Of a DNA stretch of 64,000 nucleotides, positions 18,056 through 27,049 are shown piece by piece. The stretch's first letter is position 1. Every line of letters starts with the position of its first letter. The stretch comes from Glutamicibacter soli (GTDB lineage: Bacteria > Actinomycetota > Actinomycetes > Actinomycetales > Micrococcaceae). Position numbers and translations under genes: made by a program. The stretch covers positions 1-64,000 of the forward strand of contig NZ_POAF01000001.1 in assembly GCF_003309065.1 (NCBI RefSeq), read 5' to 3'. The notes below the pieces were generated by a model. That model had not been told where the DNA came from. It saw only the letters and a list, made by a program, of their open reading frames with translations, and made no database searches.

Positions 18056-18199
18056 GCGGTTTTTGCCCAGCCCGGTGCGTGAGCTAAGATGGAATGTCTG
18101 TGTGTTTCGATCCACCCGGTGGGCCGTGCGCAGGCGCAATTTTCCGAGTAATCAGCTGCTGGCAAAATCCAGTGGCCACAAACAAAAAGGTGTATAGCT

Positions 18200-18457
18200 A
18201 TGAAGGCTGATATCCATCCGCAGTACGGCCCAGTTGTCTTCAACGACCTGGCTTCCGGCGAAAAGATCTTGACCCGTTCGACCGCTACCTCGAACAAGAC
18301 CATCGAGTGGGAAGACGGCAACACCTACCCGGTCATCGACGTCGAAATCTCGGCAGCTTCGCACCCGTTCTACACCGGCAAGCAGCGCATCATGGACACC
18401 GCCGGTCGTGTCGAGCGCTTCAACGCCCGCTTCAAGGGCTTCGGCGGCAAGAAGTAA
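18200..18457 (+). CDS. rpmE2: 50S ribosomal protein L31 type B (zinc-independent)
   Basis: An 85-residue ribosomal protein with the type B features [16 protein letters not shown], the central loop [25 protein letters not shown] and no cysteines. Type A L31 carries a CxxC zinc site. Type B copies often replace it under zinc limitation through Zur, but no clear Zur box is visible upstream. AAAGGTG is the ribosome site. TTGCCC (18063-18068) and TAAGAT (18085-18090) with a 16-bp spacer form a possible promoter, leaving a ~100-nt leader. Confidence 0.93.
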   Translation: MKADIHPQYGPVVFNDLASGEKILTRSTATSNKTIEWEDGNTYPVIDVEISAASHPFYTGKQRIMDTAGRVERFNARFKGFGGKK

Positions 18458-18480
18458 TTCTTCGCCCCTCGCAGGCTTTC

Positions 18481-18515
18481 ACGGCGTGTTTCCAGATTTT
18501 CTGGAAGCACGCCGT
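18481..18515 (+). terminator. Terminator of rpmE2
   Basis: A 16-bp stem with one G-U pair (ACGGCGTGTTTCCAGA pairing with TCTGGAAGCACGCCGT), 3-nt loop, 24 bp after the stop codon. The rest of the 295-bp gap to the next gene shows no further feature. Confidence 0.8.
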
Positions 18516-18752
18516 TGCTGCTTTAACCGCAGATGCCCGCATTCTCCAAGGCGTCCCGGGATTAGCCGCATGCTCGCCGGGCAATCAGCCGGGGAGGTTG
18601 CCCGAGGCAACGGCCATTGGCTAGAGTCGTCGTATCGTGGTGCTTGCCGGACTTATCGGCCCTGGGCCCCCGTTGGATGCTTCGGCGCGACAGGGCCCGG
18701 ATAACCACATGATCCATGCACCGACCGGGTAGCAAGTCAACAGGAGTAGAAC

Positions 18753-19727
18753 ATGCGCGCACTGCTCATCGAGTCCAAGGGCGCCGCGGCGCATCTCACG
18801 GATGCCGATCCGGGCCTTCTTGCCGGCCCCGTCGAACTAGACGTGCTGTACTCCAGCCTGAACTACAAGGACGGGCTCGCCCTGACCGGGCAGGGCATTG
18901 CGCGCTCCTGGCCTTTGATCCCTGGAATCGATATTGTCGGACGTGTCACCCGGTCGGAAAGTCCCGAGTGGAACTCCGGCGACACCGTCATCCTCAACGG
19001 GTCCGGGATTGGCGAAAGCACCCATGGCGGGTATGCAGAGCAAGCGCGGGTCGCACCCGACTTCCTCGTCAGGCTTCCCGGCACGCTCGCCGCGCATCAA
19101 GCCGCGGCGATTGGCACGGCAGGGTTCGAGGCCGCGATCGCCGTGCAGAAAATCCTCGACTCGGCAGTGGCTCCCAGCGACGGCGAGGTCCTGGTCACTG
19201 GCGCAGCCGGCGGCGTGGGCTCGATCGCCTGCGCGCTGCTTGCCCGCCATGGCTACCAGGTGGTCGCCTCCAGCGGGCGCGGCGACGAGGAAGCAGCGTA
19301 CCTTAAGGAGCTCGGTGCGCAACGGATCATCGACCGCGCGACGCTGGCCGGCGACGCTGGCGGCCCACTTCAAAAACAGCTCTGGGCCGCCGCGATCGAC
19401 GTGGCCGGGGGCACCACCCTGGCCAACGTGCTGGCCCAAACCTCGTACGGGGGACTGGTGGTCGCTTGCGGCATGGCCCAAAGCGCGGAGCTGTCCATTA
19501 CCGTCTTCCCGCACATTCTGCGCGATGTCACCCTGGCCGGGGCCGACACCGTCAGCGCGCCGCTGGCCACCCGGACCCGGGCTTGGGAGCTGCTGGCCGA
19601 GGATCTCGATCTCAGCTTGCTTGCAGGGATGAGCACCACCATCGAACTCGAGCAGGTGCTGGACCGGGCCGAAGAGATCCTCGCAGGCCTCGTGCGCGGA
19701 CGCACCGCGGTGCGCCTCACCGCGTGA
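18753..19727 (+). CDS. AcuI/YhdH-like acryloyl-CoA reductase (MDR family)
   Basis: A medium-chain NADPH oxidoreductase of 324 residues without the structural zinc loop. The sequence SSLNYKDGLALTG (about 31-43), PLIPGIDIVGRV and the cofactor loop VTGAAGGVGSIACALLA (about 149-165) are characteristic of the YhdH/AcuI group, which reduces acryloyl-CoA to propionyl-CoA. The actual substrate could be another quinone or enoyl compound. CAGGAG lies 8 nt before the ATG. It appears monocistronic. Confidence 0.85.
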   Translation: MRALLIESKGAAAHLTDADPGLLAGPVELDVLYSSLNYKDGLALTGQGIARSWPLIPGIDIVGRVTRSESPEWNSGDTVILNGSGIGESTHGGYAEQARVAPDFLVRLPGTLAAHQAAAIGTAGFEAAIAVQKILDSAVAPSDGEVLVTGAAGGVGSIACALLARHGYQVVASSGRGDEEAAYLKELGAQRIIDRATLAGDAGGPLQKQLWAAAIDVAGGTTLANVLAQTSYGGLVVACGMAQSAELSITVFPHILRDVTLAGADTVSAPLATRTRAWELLAEDLDLSLLAGMSTTIELEQVLDRAEEILAGLVRGRTAVRLTA

Positions 19728-19779
19728 GCGCCAAGGCCCAACCGCTCGTCGAGCTGGTGCTCAGGGATAGAATAGCTGC

Positions 19780-20835
19780 ATGATGCATCACGGTGAATAC
19801 AAGGTAGTCGGCGGCAAACTGGTCGTTGTGGATCTGGATACCGCGGATGAGGTGATCACCGCCGCTTCGCTGAACGGGGACTTCTTCCTTGAGCCCGATG
19901 ACGCGTTGGAAGACCTGAATGCAGCTCTCACCGGGTTGCGCACCGATGCCAGCCACTCCACCATCCGCGACGCGGTCACCGCAAGACTGCGCGAGGGCGC
20001 GGTGATGTTCGGTTTTGATGCCGATGCAGTGGCCCGGGTGGTGCGCCGCGCGCTGGGCCACGCCACCAAGTGGGAAGACCATGACTGGCAGATCCTGGGC
20101 CCGGAGATCATACCGGTGGCCGAGCAGGTCGCCCTGGACGAGGTGCTGACCCGGCAGATCGCCAAGGGGGAGCGCAAGCCCACCATCCGGTTCTGGGACT
20201 GGGACGAATCCGCCGTGGTCATCGGCTCGTTCCAGTCGCTGCGCAACGAGGTCGACAGCCAGCAGGCCGAACATCACGGCATCAAGGTGGTGCGCCGCAT
20301 TTCCGGCGGCGGGGCCATGTTCATGGAGGCCGGCAACTGCATCACCTATTCGCTCTACGCCCCGGAATCACTCGTGGACGGCATGAGCTTCGCGGACTCC
20401 TACCCGTTCCTGGATTCGTGGGTCATGGAAGCGCTGGCGAAGATCGGCATCACCGCACACTACAAGCCGCTGAACGACATCGCGACGGCGGCGGGAAAGA
20501 TCGGCGGCGCCGCGCAGAAGCGCCTGGCCAACGGGGCCATGCTGCACCACGTGACGATGAGCTATGACATCGACGCCGAGAAGATGACCCAGGTGCTGCG
20601 CATCGGGCGCGAGAAGATCTCCGACAAGGGCATCACCTCCGCGGTCAAGCGCGTGGATCCGCTGAAGTCGCAGACGCAGCTGACCCGTGGGGAAATCATC
20701 GAGGTCATGATGGACACCTTCGCGCAGCGCACCGGCGCGGTGCGCGCCGAACTGGACGAGAAGTCCCGCCAGGCAGCCCGCGAACTGGCCGCGACGAAGT
20801 TCGACACCGAGCAGTGGACGGCCAGGGTTCCGTAA
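19780..20835 (+). CDS. Lipoate--protein ligase family protein with the accessory domain at the N-terminus
   Basis: It would attach lipoate to E2 or GcvH proteins, or process lipoate-related substrates. The 351-residue protein begins with about 100 residues (GEYKVVGGKLVVVDLD, SLNGDFFLEPDDAL, LNAALTGL) resembling the small lipoate-ligase C-terminal accessory domain, placed first here. Residues about 105-335 form the LplA catalytic domain, with VVRRISGGGAMFMEAGN, IGGAAQKRLANGAMLHHVTMSYD and the motif Lys near residue 247. TAGAAT lies exactly 6 nt before the ATG and there is no ribosome site, so translation is probably leaderless. Confidence 0.82.
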   Translation: MMHHGEYKVVGGKLVVVDLDTADEVITAASLNGDFFLEPDDALEDLNAALTGLRTDASHSTIRDAVTARLREGAVMFGFDADAVARVVRRALGHATKWEDHDWQILGPEIIPVAEQVALDEVLTRQIAKGERKPTIRFWDWDESAVVIGSFQSLRNEVDSQQAEHHGIKVVRRISGGGAMFMEAGNCITYSLYAPESLVDGMSFADSYPFLDSWVMEALAKIGITAHYKPLNDIATAAGKIGGAAQKRLANGAMLHHVTMSYDIDAEKMTQVLRIGREKISDKGITSAVKRVDPLKSQTQLTRGEIIEVMMDTFAQRTGAVRAELDEKSRQAARELAATKFDTEQWTARVP

Positions 20836-20996
20836 CCCGGACGCGACGCCGGGCGCGGAATTCGTTGGGGGGCCATTGGGAATGGAGCCGCCTGTATTCC
20901 CGCATTTTGTGATTTGTGGGAATGTAGGCGAAGTTCATTCCCAGATCTTGGAAGGTGCCTAGCCAATGGTCCGTTCACCGCGGTCCGGAATCCAGG

Positions 20997-22183
20997 GTGA
21001 AATGCCGTCCCACATGGCCAGCTCTTGCCTTTGAGGAGATCGCGTGGCTGGTAGCTGCGGATGCGACGCATTGGCCCGGTAGCGACTGTGCGCCCGCGGC
21101 CCCTCTAGGGCCGCAGTTGTTCCGCAGATCGCGGATTGCGACCCGCGGGTTTCAGGGCGAACCTCTGCGCTGGTCGAAGAAGCCACGATCGAGACCGTTC
21201 GCTTCGACCGTGATCTGGGTGATGCCGCCGCACCGTTTGCCGCACTGCTGCTCCGAAGCGAGTCTGCAGCCAGCTCGCAGATTGAGAACCTGACCGTTGG
21301 CGCGCGGCGCCTGGCCTTCGCTCAATTGGGGGACCGCTCCAGCGTCTATGCTGCCTGGGTCGCTTCCAATATTTCCGCCATGTCGGCGGCAATCGACCTC
21401 GCGGAAAACCTCTGCAGCGAGAACATCCTGGCCATGCACCGCGGGCTGCTTGAGAGCTTCGAGCCCCAGCTAGCTGGACGCTACCGCGCTGAAGCGGTGT
21501 GGATCGGCGGGAATTCCCCGCATTCAGCCATGTTTGTTCCTCCGCACGAGGACAGGGTCGGCCCGGGCATCGCCGATTTGGTGCGGTTCATGCAACGTGA
21601 TGATATTCCCGCGCTGACGCAGACGGCCATTTCCCATGCGCAGTTCGAGACCATCCATCCCTTCCCGGACGGCTACGGTCGAACCGGCCGCGCACTGGTC
21701 GGGTCGATGCTGAGGAACAAGGGAGTTACCGAAAAGGTCACGATTCCGGTGTCATCCAGCTTGCTCACCGATACCGCGGCATATTTCGATGCACTCGGAG
21801 CCTACCGCGAGGGCGACATCGAACCCGTCGTGGATATGTTCGCTAAGTCCACTTTGAGGGCGACTGGCAACGGCAGGAAGCTGGCCGCGGACATCCGAAA
21901 TGTCCGCGAACAGGTTCTTGCGGGGTTCCTTCGGCCACCCGGCGAAGGCTTGAAGCAGGCAACGGAACTGATATTCCGCGAACCGGCCATGACCGCCCAG
22001 CTGCTCATGCACGCCATCGGCCAATCCTCCAGTGCCGCCTACCGGAGTATCGAACGCCTTGAGCAGGCGGGTGCATTGAAGGCCGCGGGCCATGTCAACG
22101 GGCAGAGGGCGTGGATCGCACCCAAAGTGATCGCTGCGCTTGACGACTTCGCAACCAGGGCTTGTCGGCGCGTGCGCGGATGA
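20997..22183 (+). pseudogene. Fic family protein, frameshifted and with an altered catalytic motif
   Basis: Fic enzymes transfer AMP to target proteins. Similarity starts in one frame (TWPALAFEEIAW, 21012-21050) and continues in another from about 21090 (ARGPSRAAVVPQIAD), so one base appears lost between them. The second frame has no ATG, GTG or TTG before 21326, beyond the inhibitory helix SSQIEN (21272-21289). The core at 21656-21691 reads HPFPDGYGRTGR where the consensus is HPFxDGNGRTGR; the Asn is Tyr. A C-terminal winged-helix region (about 21960-22150) is intact. A TTG 21326 start would give a truncated 285-residue protein without the inhibitory motif. Probably inactive. Confidence 0.75.
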
Positions 22184-22249
22184 AATTGACGCCAGCCCCG
22201 GGCCGTTGCCGCTGAGTGCTCAGCGCAAGGTCCGGAGGCTGGCGGGTTG

Positions 22250-24895
22250 CTACCGGCTGGTGCGGCTGAAGGCCTGGGCGTTCAGCGCGCGCTGCAGCGC
22301 ATCGCGCTCCTCGATGAGGATGCGGCGCAGGGCCTTGGGGGCGCCATCGTGGCGTTCAAGCCATGCGGTGGCATCGGCCAGCGCGGTGTTCTGCTCGATC
22401 GCTCCCTCCAGGTCCTGGTTCATCGGGTACAGGCCCTCGATGACGCGGGTGGCGAACTCCATGCTCATGGTCTCGAAGACCGGCTGGATCGCCGCCCAGT
22501 AGCGCTGCTCGAACGGGGCCAGCAGCGAGGCCGAGCCCATCGAGAAGCCCAGGGCCACCGCCGAGAGCGCGTCGTTGGACAGCGCGCCGTCTTCGTCGCG
22601 GGCCATCAACACGGTGTCGAAGGCGTGCTCCTTGACCTGGGCGTCCGGGCGGGCGGCCAGCGCGGTGCGCACCGCGTTCAGCGCCACGCTGGTCGGGTTG
22701 GCCTTCGCGGCGGCGTGCATACGCTGCTCGGCGGCCTCGTCCAGCCGGCCGGAGGCCGCCAGCGCCACGTAGGAGTCCCAGAGCAGCTGCTCGTCCACGG
22801 GAACCGCGTACTGGTTTTCGCCCTCTGCGAGGAATGCGTCGACGACCTCGCCGGCCACCCCTGCACGGGCCAGCTTGACCAGGGTGCGGGCGGTGGTCAT
22901 CTGCTGGTCGCTGCCTGCCTCGAACCGGGTGAGCCAGCCGGTCAGCACGGCGGCGGCGCGGTCGCGCAGCCCGGCGCGCAGTTCCGGCGCGGCGTAGCGG
23001 GAGATCGTGGACACCAGCTGGTCGGTGAGCACGCCGAACACGCCGGCGTCGGCGACGGTGTGCGCGTGGTCCAGGATCGCGCCGGCGTAGCTCTGCGCGA
23101 CCAGGGTGGCCGAGCGCACCGCATCCCACAGCGAGGCCCAGCAGGTGGCGCGCGGCAGCGAATCGGTCAGGCCGGAGAGGTTCGCCAGCAGCGTGGCCCT
23201 GGAGGCGGGATCGAACTCTATCAGCGCGTAGGTCTCGTCCCCGTCGTTGGGCAGGACCAAGGCCGGAGCCGGCTGGCCGACCAGGAAGTCCAGCGGCGAG
23301 CTTTCGCCGGTAAGCTCCACCGACTGCACCGCGCTGCGGGTCAGCGCGCCCTCGTCCAGGGTGTAGGCGCCGACGCTCAGCACGTGCGGTCGGCGGATCG
23401 GCTCGCCGCTGATCGGGTCGGTGCCGAACTGCACGAGGGTCGCCTCGGTGACCAGCCCTGCCTCGTCCACCGCGTAGTCCACGCGCAGCTTGGGCACGCC
23501 GCTGGTCTTCAGCCAGGCGTCGGCCCACTGGCCCATGTCGCGGCCGCTGGCCGATTCAAGTGCCTGCAGGAAGTCATCCAGCGAGGTGTTGCCGTAGGCG
23601 TGGGTGCGGAAGTAGCTGCGCGCGGCGTCGCGGAAGGCGTCCGCGCCGACGAAGGCCGCCAGCTGCTTGAGCACGGAGGCGCCCTTGGCGTAGGTGATGC
23701 CGTCGAAGTTCTGGTCGGCTGCCAGCAGGTCGGGAATGTCGGCGACGATCGGGTGGGTGGTCGGCATCTGGTCGGCCACGTAGGCCCAGGCCTTGCGGCG
23801 GGCGGCGAAAGTGGTCCACGCGGTGGTGAAGTCGGTGGCCGCATCGTTGGCCAGGGTGCCGATGTAGTCCGCGAAGGACTCCTTGAGCCACAAGTCGTCC
23901 CACCACTTCATGGTGACCAGGTCGCCGAACCACATGTGCGCCATCTCGTGCATGATGGTGTTCGCGCGCTGCTCGTGCTGGCCCTCGGTGGCGTGCGAGG
24001 TGAAGACGTAGCGTTCGGTGAAGGTGACCAGGCCGGGGTTTTCCATGGCGCCCAGGTTGTACTCGGGCACGAAGGCCGAGTCGTATTTGCCCCACGGGTA
24101 GGGGTAGTCGAACAGCTCGTGGAAGTAGGCCAGCCCGCGGCTGGTCAGCTCCAGGATCTCTTCGCCGTCGAAGTGCTCGGCCAGCGAGGCGCGGCAGGTG
24201 GCTGCCATCTCGATGACCAGTTCCTCGCCGTCGGCCAGCTGCTGCACGTGCTCGTCGCGCACCACGTGGTACGGGCCTGCCAGCACGGCGGTGATGTAGG
24301 AGGAGATCTTCGGGGTGGGGGAGCAGGCGACGGTTTTGGTGCCGTTCTCGTGGAAGACCTCGTCCACGATCGGCTGGTTGCTTGCCAGGTGCCAGGCCGA
24401 GGGGCCGGTCAGGGTGAAGCGGTAGCTGGTCTTCAAATCCGGCTGCTCGAAGCAGGCGAAGACGCGGCGGGCCTCGGAGGGCTCGAACTGGGTGTAGAGG
24501 TAGGTTTCGCCGTCCTGCGGGTCAACGAAGCGGTGCAGGCCCTCGCCGGAGCGCGAGTAGATGGCCTTGCCGGTGATCTTCACGGTGTTCGGCGCGTCGG
24601 TGCGCAGCCCTGACAGGTAGATGCGGGCGTCGAGCACTGCGTCGTCCAGGTCGATCGGATTGCCGTTGACCAGGACCTCCTGCACGGACTCGTGGATGAA
24701 GTCCACAAAGGTCTCGCCGCTGGCGGTGTCGAAGTTCAGCGTCGTGACCGACTGGTAGCTGGTGGCGGCCGGGTCGACCGCGTTGGAAAGATCCAGCTGG
24801 ACCTCGGCGAAGTGCCAGGTGATGTCGGCGGCGCGCAGCGCGGCCTCGTCCCGGCGGAGGTTTTCATTCGGTGCATAGCGTTCTAGTATGTCCAC
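22250..24895 (-). CDS. pepN: Aminopeptidase N (M1 family)
   Basis: A zinc aminopeptidase of about 881 residues that removes N-terminal amino acids from peptides in the cytosol. GAMENPGLVTF (substrate recognition) and HEMAHMWFGDLV with the downstream Glu in WLKESFADY form the complete HExxH-x18-E zinc site, near residues 285-340. The C-terminal helical ERAP1-like domain follows. The frame has adjacent GTG codons at 24898 and 24895. I chose 24895 because TAAGCT (24907-24902) lies exactly 6 nt upstream, giving a leaderless start; 24898 cannot be excluded. Confidence 0.93.
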   Translation of the reverse strand: MDILERYAPNENLRRDEAALRAADITWHFAEVQLDLSNAVDPAATSYQSVTTLNFDTASGETFVDFIHESVQEVLVNGNPIDLDDAVLDARIYLSGLRTDAPNTVKITGKAIYSRSGEGLHRFVDPQDGETYLYTQFEPSEARRVFACFEQPDLKTSYRFTLTGPSAWHLASNQPIVDEVFHENGTKTVACSPTPKISSYITAVLAGPYHVVRDEHVQQLADGEELVIEMAATCRASLAEHFDGEEILELTSRGLAYFHELFDYPYPWGKYDSAFVPEYNLGAMENPGLVTFTERYVFTSHATEGQHEQRANTIMHEMAHMWFGDLVTMKWWDDLWLKESFADYIGTLANDAATDFTTAWTTFAARRKAWAYVADQMPTTHPIVADIPDLLAADQNFDGITYAKGASVLKQLAAFVGADAFRDAARSYFRTHAYGNTSLDDFLQALESASGRDMGQWADAWLKTSGVPKLRVDYAVDEAGLVTEATLVQFGTDPISGEPIRRPHVLSVGAYTLDEGALTRSAVQSVELTGESSPLDFLVGQPAPALVLPNDGDETYALIEFDPASRATLLANLSGLTDSLPRATCWASLWDAVRSATLVAQSYAGAILDHAHTVADAGVFGVLTDQLVSTISRYAAPELRAGLRDRAAAVLTGWLTRFEAGSDQQMTTARTLVKLARAGVAGEVVDAFLAEGENQYAVPVDEQLLWDSYVALAASGRLDEAAEQRMHAAAKANPTSVALNAVRTALAARPDAQVKEHAFDTVLMARDEDGALSNDALSAVALGFSMGSASLLAPFEQRYWAAIQPVFETMSMEFATRVIEGLYPMNQDLEGAIEQNTALADATAWLERHDGAPKALRRILIEERDALQRALNAQAFSRTSR

Positions 24896-25069
24896 CACAC
24901 CAGCTTAGCTGTGAAACAAGTGCTTGAGACTACTTGCGCGGCAGAATTTTGGCCGGCCGCTTCAGCCTACCGCATGCCGCGGGGCGCGCAAGGCGCTGAT
25001 TCGCCACCGATTCGGGGGTCGAATAGGGTTAAGCCAGAGAACGCAGGACAAGCAGGAACGGGAGTACCA

Positions 25070-25636
25070 GTGGACACCTTTATCAAGGGACCCTCCAAGC
25101 GCGACGTGGCAGGCATGAAGGCCGCCTTCGGCACGGTGTCGGCGGGCGACGTCGTCTCGGTGCTCTACAAGACCGCGCGCTTCGGCAACTTCCTGATCAG
25201 CGGGCAGGCCCACGCCACGGTGCTGGACGACCTGATGGTCGGCGGGCTGAACGCCGCCGCGGCCAAGAAGACCGCCAAGGGGTCGGACGGCGAGGAGAGC
25301 GCGGTACGCCAGCCGGACAAGGACGTGCGCGCGTTCCCCGCGGAATTCGACGGCAGCTTCGAGCCGCAGGCCGTCGAGGCGGCGGACCTGACGCACGGCG
25401 ACCTGGTGGTTGCCTCCTTCAGCCAGGAACCCTACGGCGACTTCTTGGTCACCGGCGTGGTCACCGAGGCGGAAAACGACCACTCCTACCTGATGGTCGG
25501 TCCGTGGATCTTGCACACCGCGCAGGGCAACGCCCCGCGCCTGCTTGAGGTCCAGCTGGTCTCGACCGCCGGCACCCACGTGGCACCGGTGCCGACCCGC
25601 CGCGGGCTGGTCGAGGTCGCAGAGCTCGACGGCTAG
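25070..25636 (+). CDS. Hypothetical protein made of two similar modules
   Basis: I do not recognise this 188-residue soluble protein. It contains two similar units: residues about 23-57 (SAGDVVSVLYKTARFGNFLISGQ then DLMVGG) and about 108-145 (THGDLVVASFSQEPYGDFLVTG then YLMVGPW). Each predicts a small beta-rich module, so the gene probably arose by internal duplication. A charged linker (KKTAKGSDGEE) separates them. GGGAG lies 5 nt before GTG 25070, which fixes the start; the frame extends upstream without similarity. It is followed 29 bp later by a VOC gene. Confidence 0.7.
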   Translation: MDTFIKGPSKRDVAGMKAAFGTVSAGDVVSVLYKTARFGNFLISGQAHATVLDDLMVGGLNAAAAKKTAKGSDGEESAVRQPDKDVRAFPAEFDGSFEPQAVEAADLTHGDLVVASFSQEPYGDFLVTGVVTEAENDHSYLMVGPWILHTAQGNAPRLLEVQLVSTAGTHVAPVPTRRGLVEVAELDG

Positions 25637-25665
25637 CCAGACAACGCAACCCGTAGGCACCGCCG

Positions 25666-26076
25666 ATGAAACTCCATCACGTGCAGCTGTCGATGCAGCC
25701 CGGTAGCGAGCAGCTCGCCCGCGAGTTTTACGCCGGCGCGTTGGAATTCACCGAGGTGCTAAAGCCGGAGGCGCTGCGCTGCCGCGGCGGGTGCTGGTTC
25801 CGCGCCTATGACGAGGGCTCGATCAGCTCGGAACTGCACCTGGGTGTCGACCCGGAGTTCGAGCCGCCTGCAAAGGCGCACCCGGCGCTGCTGGTGGCCG
25901 GCCGCGAGGAATTGGAAGCCATGGCCGAACGCATCCGCGCGCTGGGCTGCCCGGTGGATTTCAGCGAACGCACCAGCTTTGAAGGCTATGAGCGCTTCCA
26001 TACGCGCGATCCCTTCGGCAACCGGCTTGAATTCCTCGCGCCGCTGCCTGCGGACCGGGTGGAAGGGGAATTGTAG
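25666..26076 (+). CDS. VOC (glyoxalase/dioxygenase fold) family protein
   Basis: A 136-residue protein with the two beta-alpha-beta-beta-beta modules of the vicinal oxygen chelate fold: start KLHHVQLSM, REFYAGALEFTEV, and the end RDPFGNRLEFLAP. His and Glu at the usual metal positions are present (His4/His5, Glu in RLEF). Substrate unknown. Its stop codon TAG shares its last base with the GTG of the next, frameshifted gene. Confidence 0.8.
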   Translation: MKLHHVQLSMQPGSEQLAREFYAGALEFTEVLKPEALRCRGGCWFRAYDEGSISSELHLGVDPEFEPPAKAHPALLVAGREELEAMAERIRALGCPVDFSERTSFEGYERFHTRDPFGNRLEFLAPLPADRVEGEL

Positions 26077-26548
26077 TGGCCAAGTGGGACCTGCGCGGCT
26101 ACGACCGCTCCTGGGGCTGGGGGACCGTTGCCTGCATCGCGCTGGTCTCCGCAGTGATCGCCTGTGGTCGGTCTGTTCCTCCGAGCGGCTGCCGGAGGAA
26201 CTGGCCACGCAGTGGAACGAGCAGAATATCGCCGGCGGCTTCGAACCGCTGTTCGGGATCAACCTGCTGCTTTCGGCCGCGGCCATCGTGTTGTGCGCCC
26301 TGGTCTGCGGGCTGGCCATCGCCCGCCGCGGCGCCTCGGCGTTGCTGGCCCGGGTCGGGGTTGGCCTCGGGGTGTTCTTCGCGCTGGGAGTCAACGCAAT
26401 GCACCTGACACTGATCGCCTCCCAGCTGGATGCTCAGGACCCGACGCGGGTCACCATGGACCCTGCGCTGATGATCCCCACCCTGGGATTGGCGGCCCTG
26501 GCCGGGGTGCTCGCCTTCACCTTCTATCGGCCGCAGCCTGCCGCTTAG
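26076..26548 (+). pseudogene. Membrane protein gene with a single-base frameshift
   Basis: Translation from GTG 26076 gives MAKWDLRGYDRSWGW and a first membrane helix, then leaves the natural frame. From 26162 another frame continues the protein: LWSVCSSERLPEELATQWN, resembling the DUF1648 extracytoplasmic motif, then three more helices to 26548. The two halves join perfectly if one C is restored to the CC at 26161-26162. The gene overlaps the VOC stop by one base. It is either a recent pseudogene or a one-base sequence error. Confidence 0.75.
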
Positions 26549-26560
26549 CGACTGAATTGC

Positions 26561-26992
26561 TCAGGCGGTGCGCTGCTTGCGGCCGAACAGAGCCAACGCT
26601 GCGCCGAGCGTGGCCCCGAACATCACCAGCACCGAGAAAAGGTAGAAGAACGTCGTATTCGCGGCGATGAACTGGGTTGCCCGCGGCCCGGTCTCCGGCA
26701 TGTAGTCGGCGTAGGGCGCAGGCGTGGAAACCGCCAGCAGCAGCACGAAGCGCAGCACAAACGAGGCGGCGGCGATACCCAGCAGCACGATCAGCGCCTT
26801 GCGGGAAGGCAATCCCTTGGCGCCGGTGTCTGCGGGGAGCCGTTGGGCGGACATGATGAACAGAATGGCGCCCAGGGTCAGGCAGATGAACTGCAGGACT
26901 GCCGAGCTCGTGGTGAACATGGAAAGCAGTGCCGCCCCGACGCCGAGCCAAGCCAGCTGCCGCGAACGAACCATTTCCGGTTGGGGATTCAT
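26561..26992 (-). CDS. Four-helix membrane protein of unknown function
   Basis: This 143-residue protein has four hydrophobic helices (about 14-32, 34-50, 64-84, 113-135) and a long loop between helices 3 and 4 (VSTPAPYADYMPETGPRATQFI). No family is recognised. AAGAGG lies about 9 nt before the ATG. It is convergent with the frameshifted membrane gene, whose stop is only 12 bp away. Confidence 0.65.
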   Translation of the reverse strand: MNPQPEMVRSRQLAWLGVGAALLSMFTTSSAVLQFICLTLGAILFIMSAQRLPADTGAKGLPSRKALIVLLGIAAASFVLRFVLLLAVSTPAPYADYMPETGPRATQFIAANTTFFYLFSVLVMFGATLGAALALFGRKQRTA

Positions 26993-27049
26993 GGGGAGCC
27001 TCTTCGTTGTCGAACCACGCGGGTGACCACCGCGGCTGTCGAGGTCAGC

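Noticed and set aside
18056-18199. Riboswitch upstream of rpmE2
   Set aside because: No known riboswitch core could be recognised; only a possible promoter and unstructured-looking leader.
22247-24613. Open frame antisense to pepN
   Set aside because: No motifs; pepN has its zinc site, GAMEN motif and full length.
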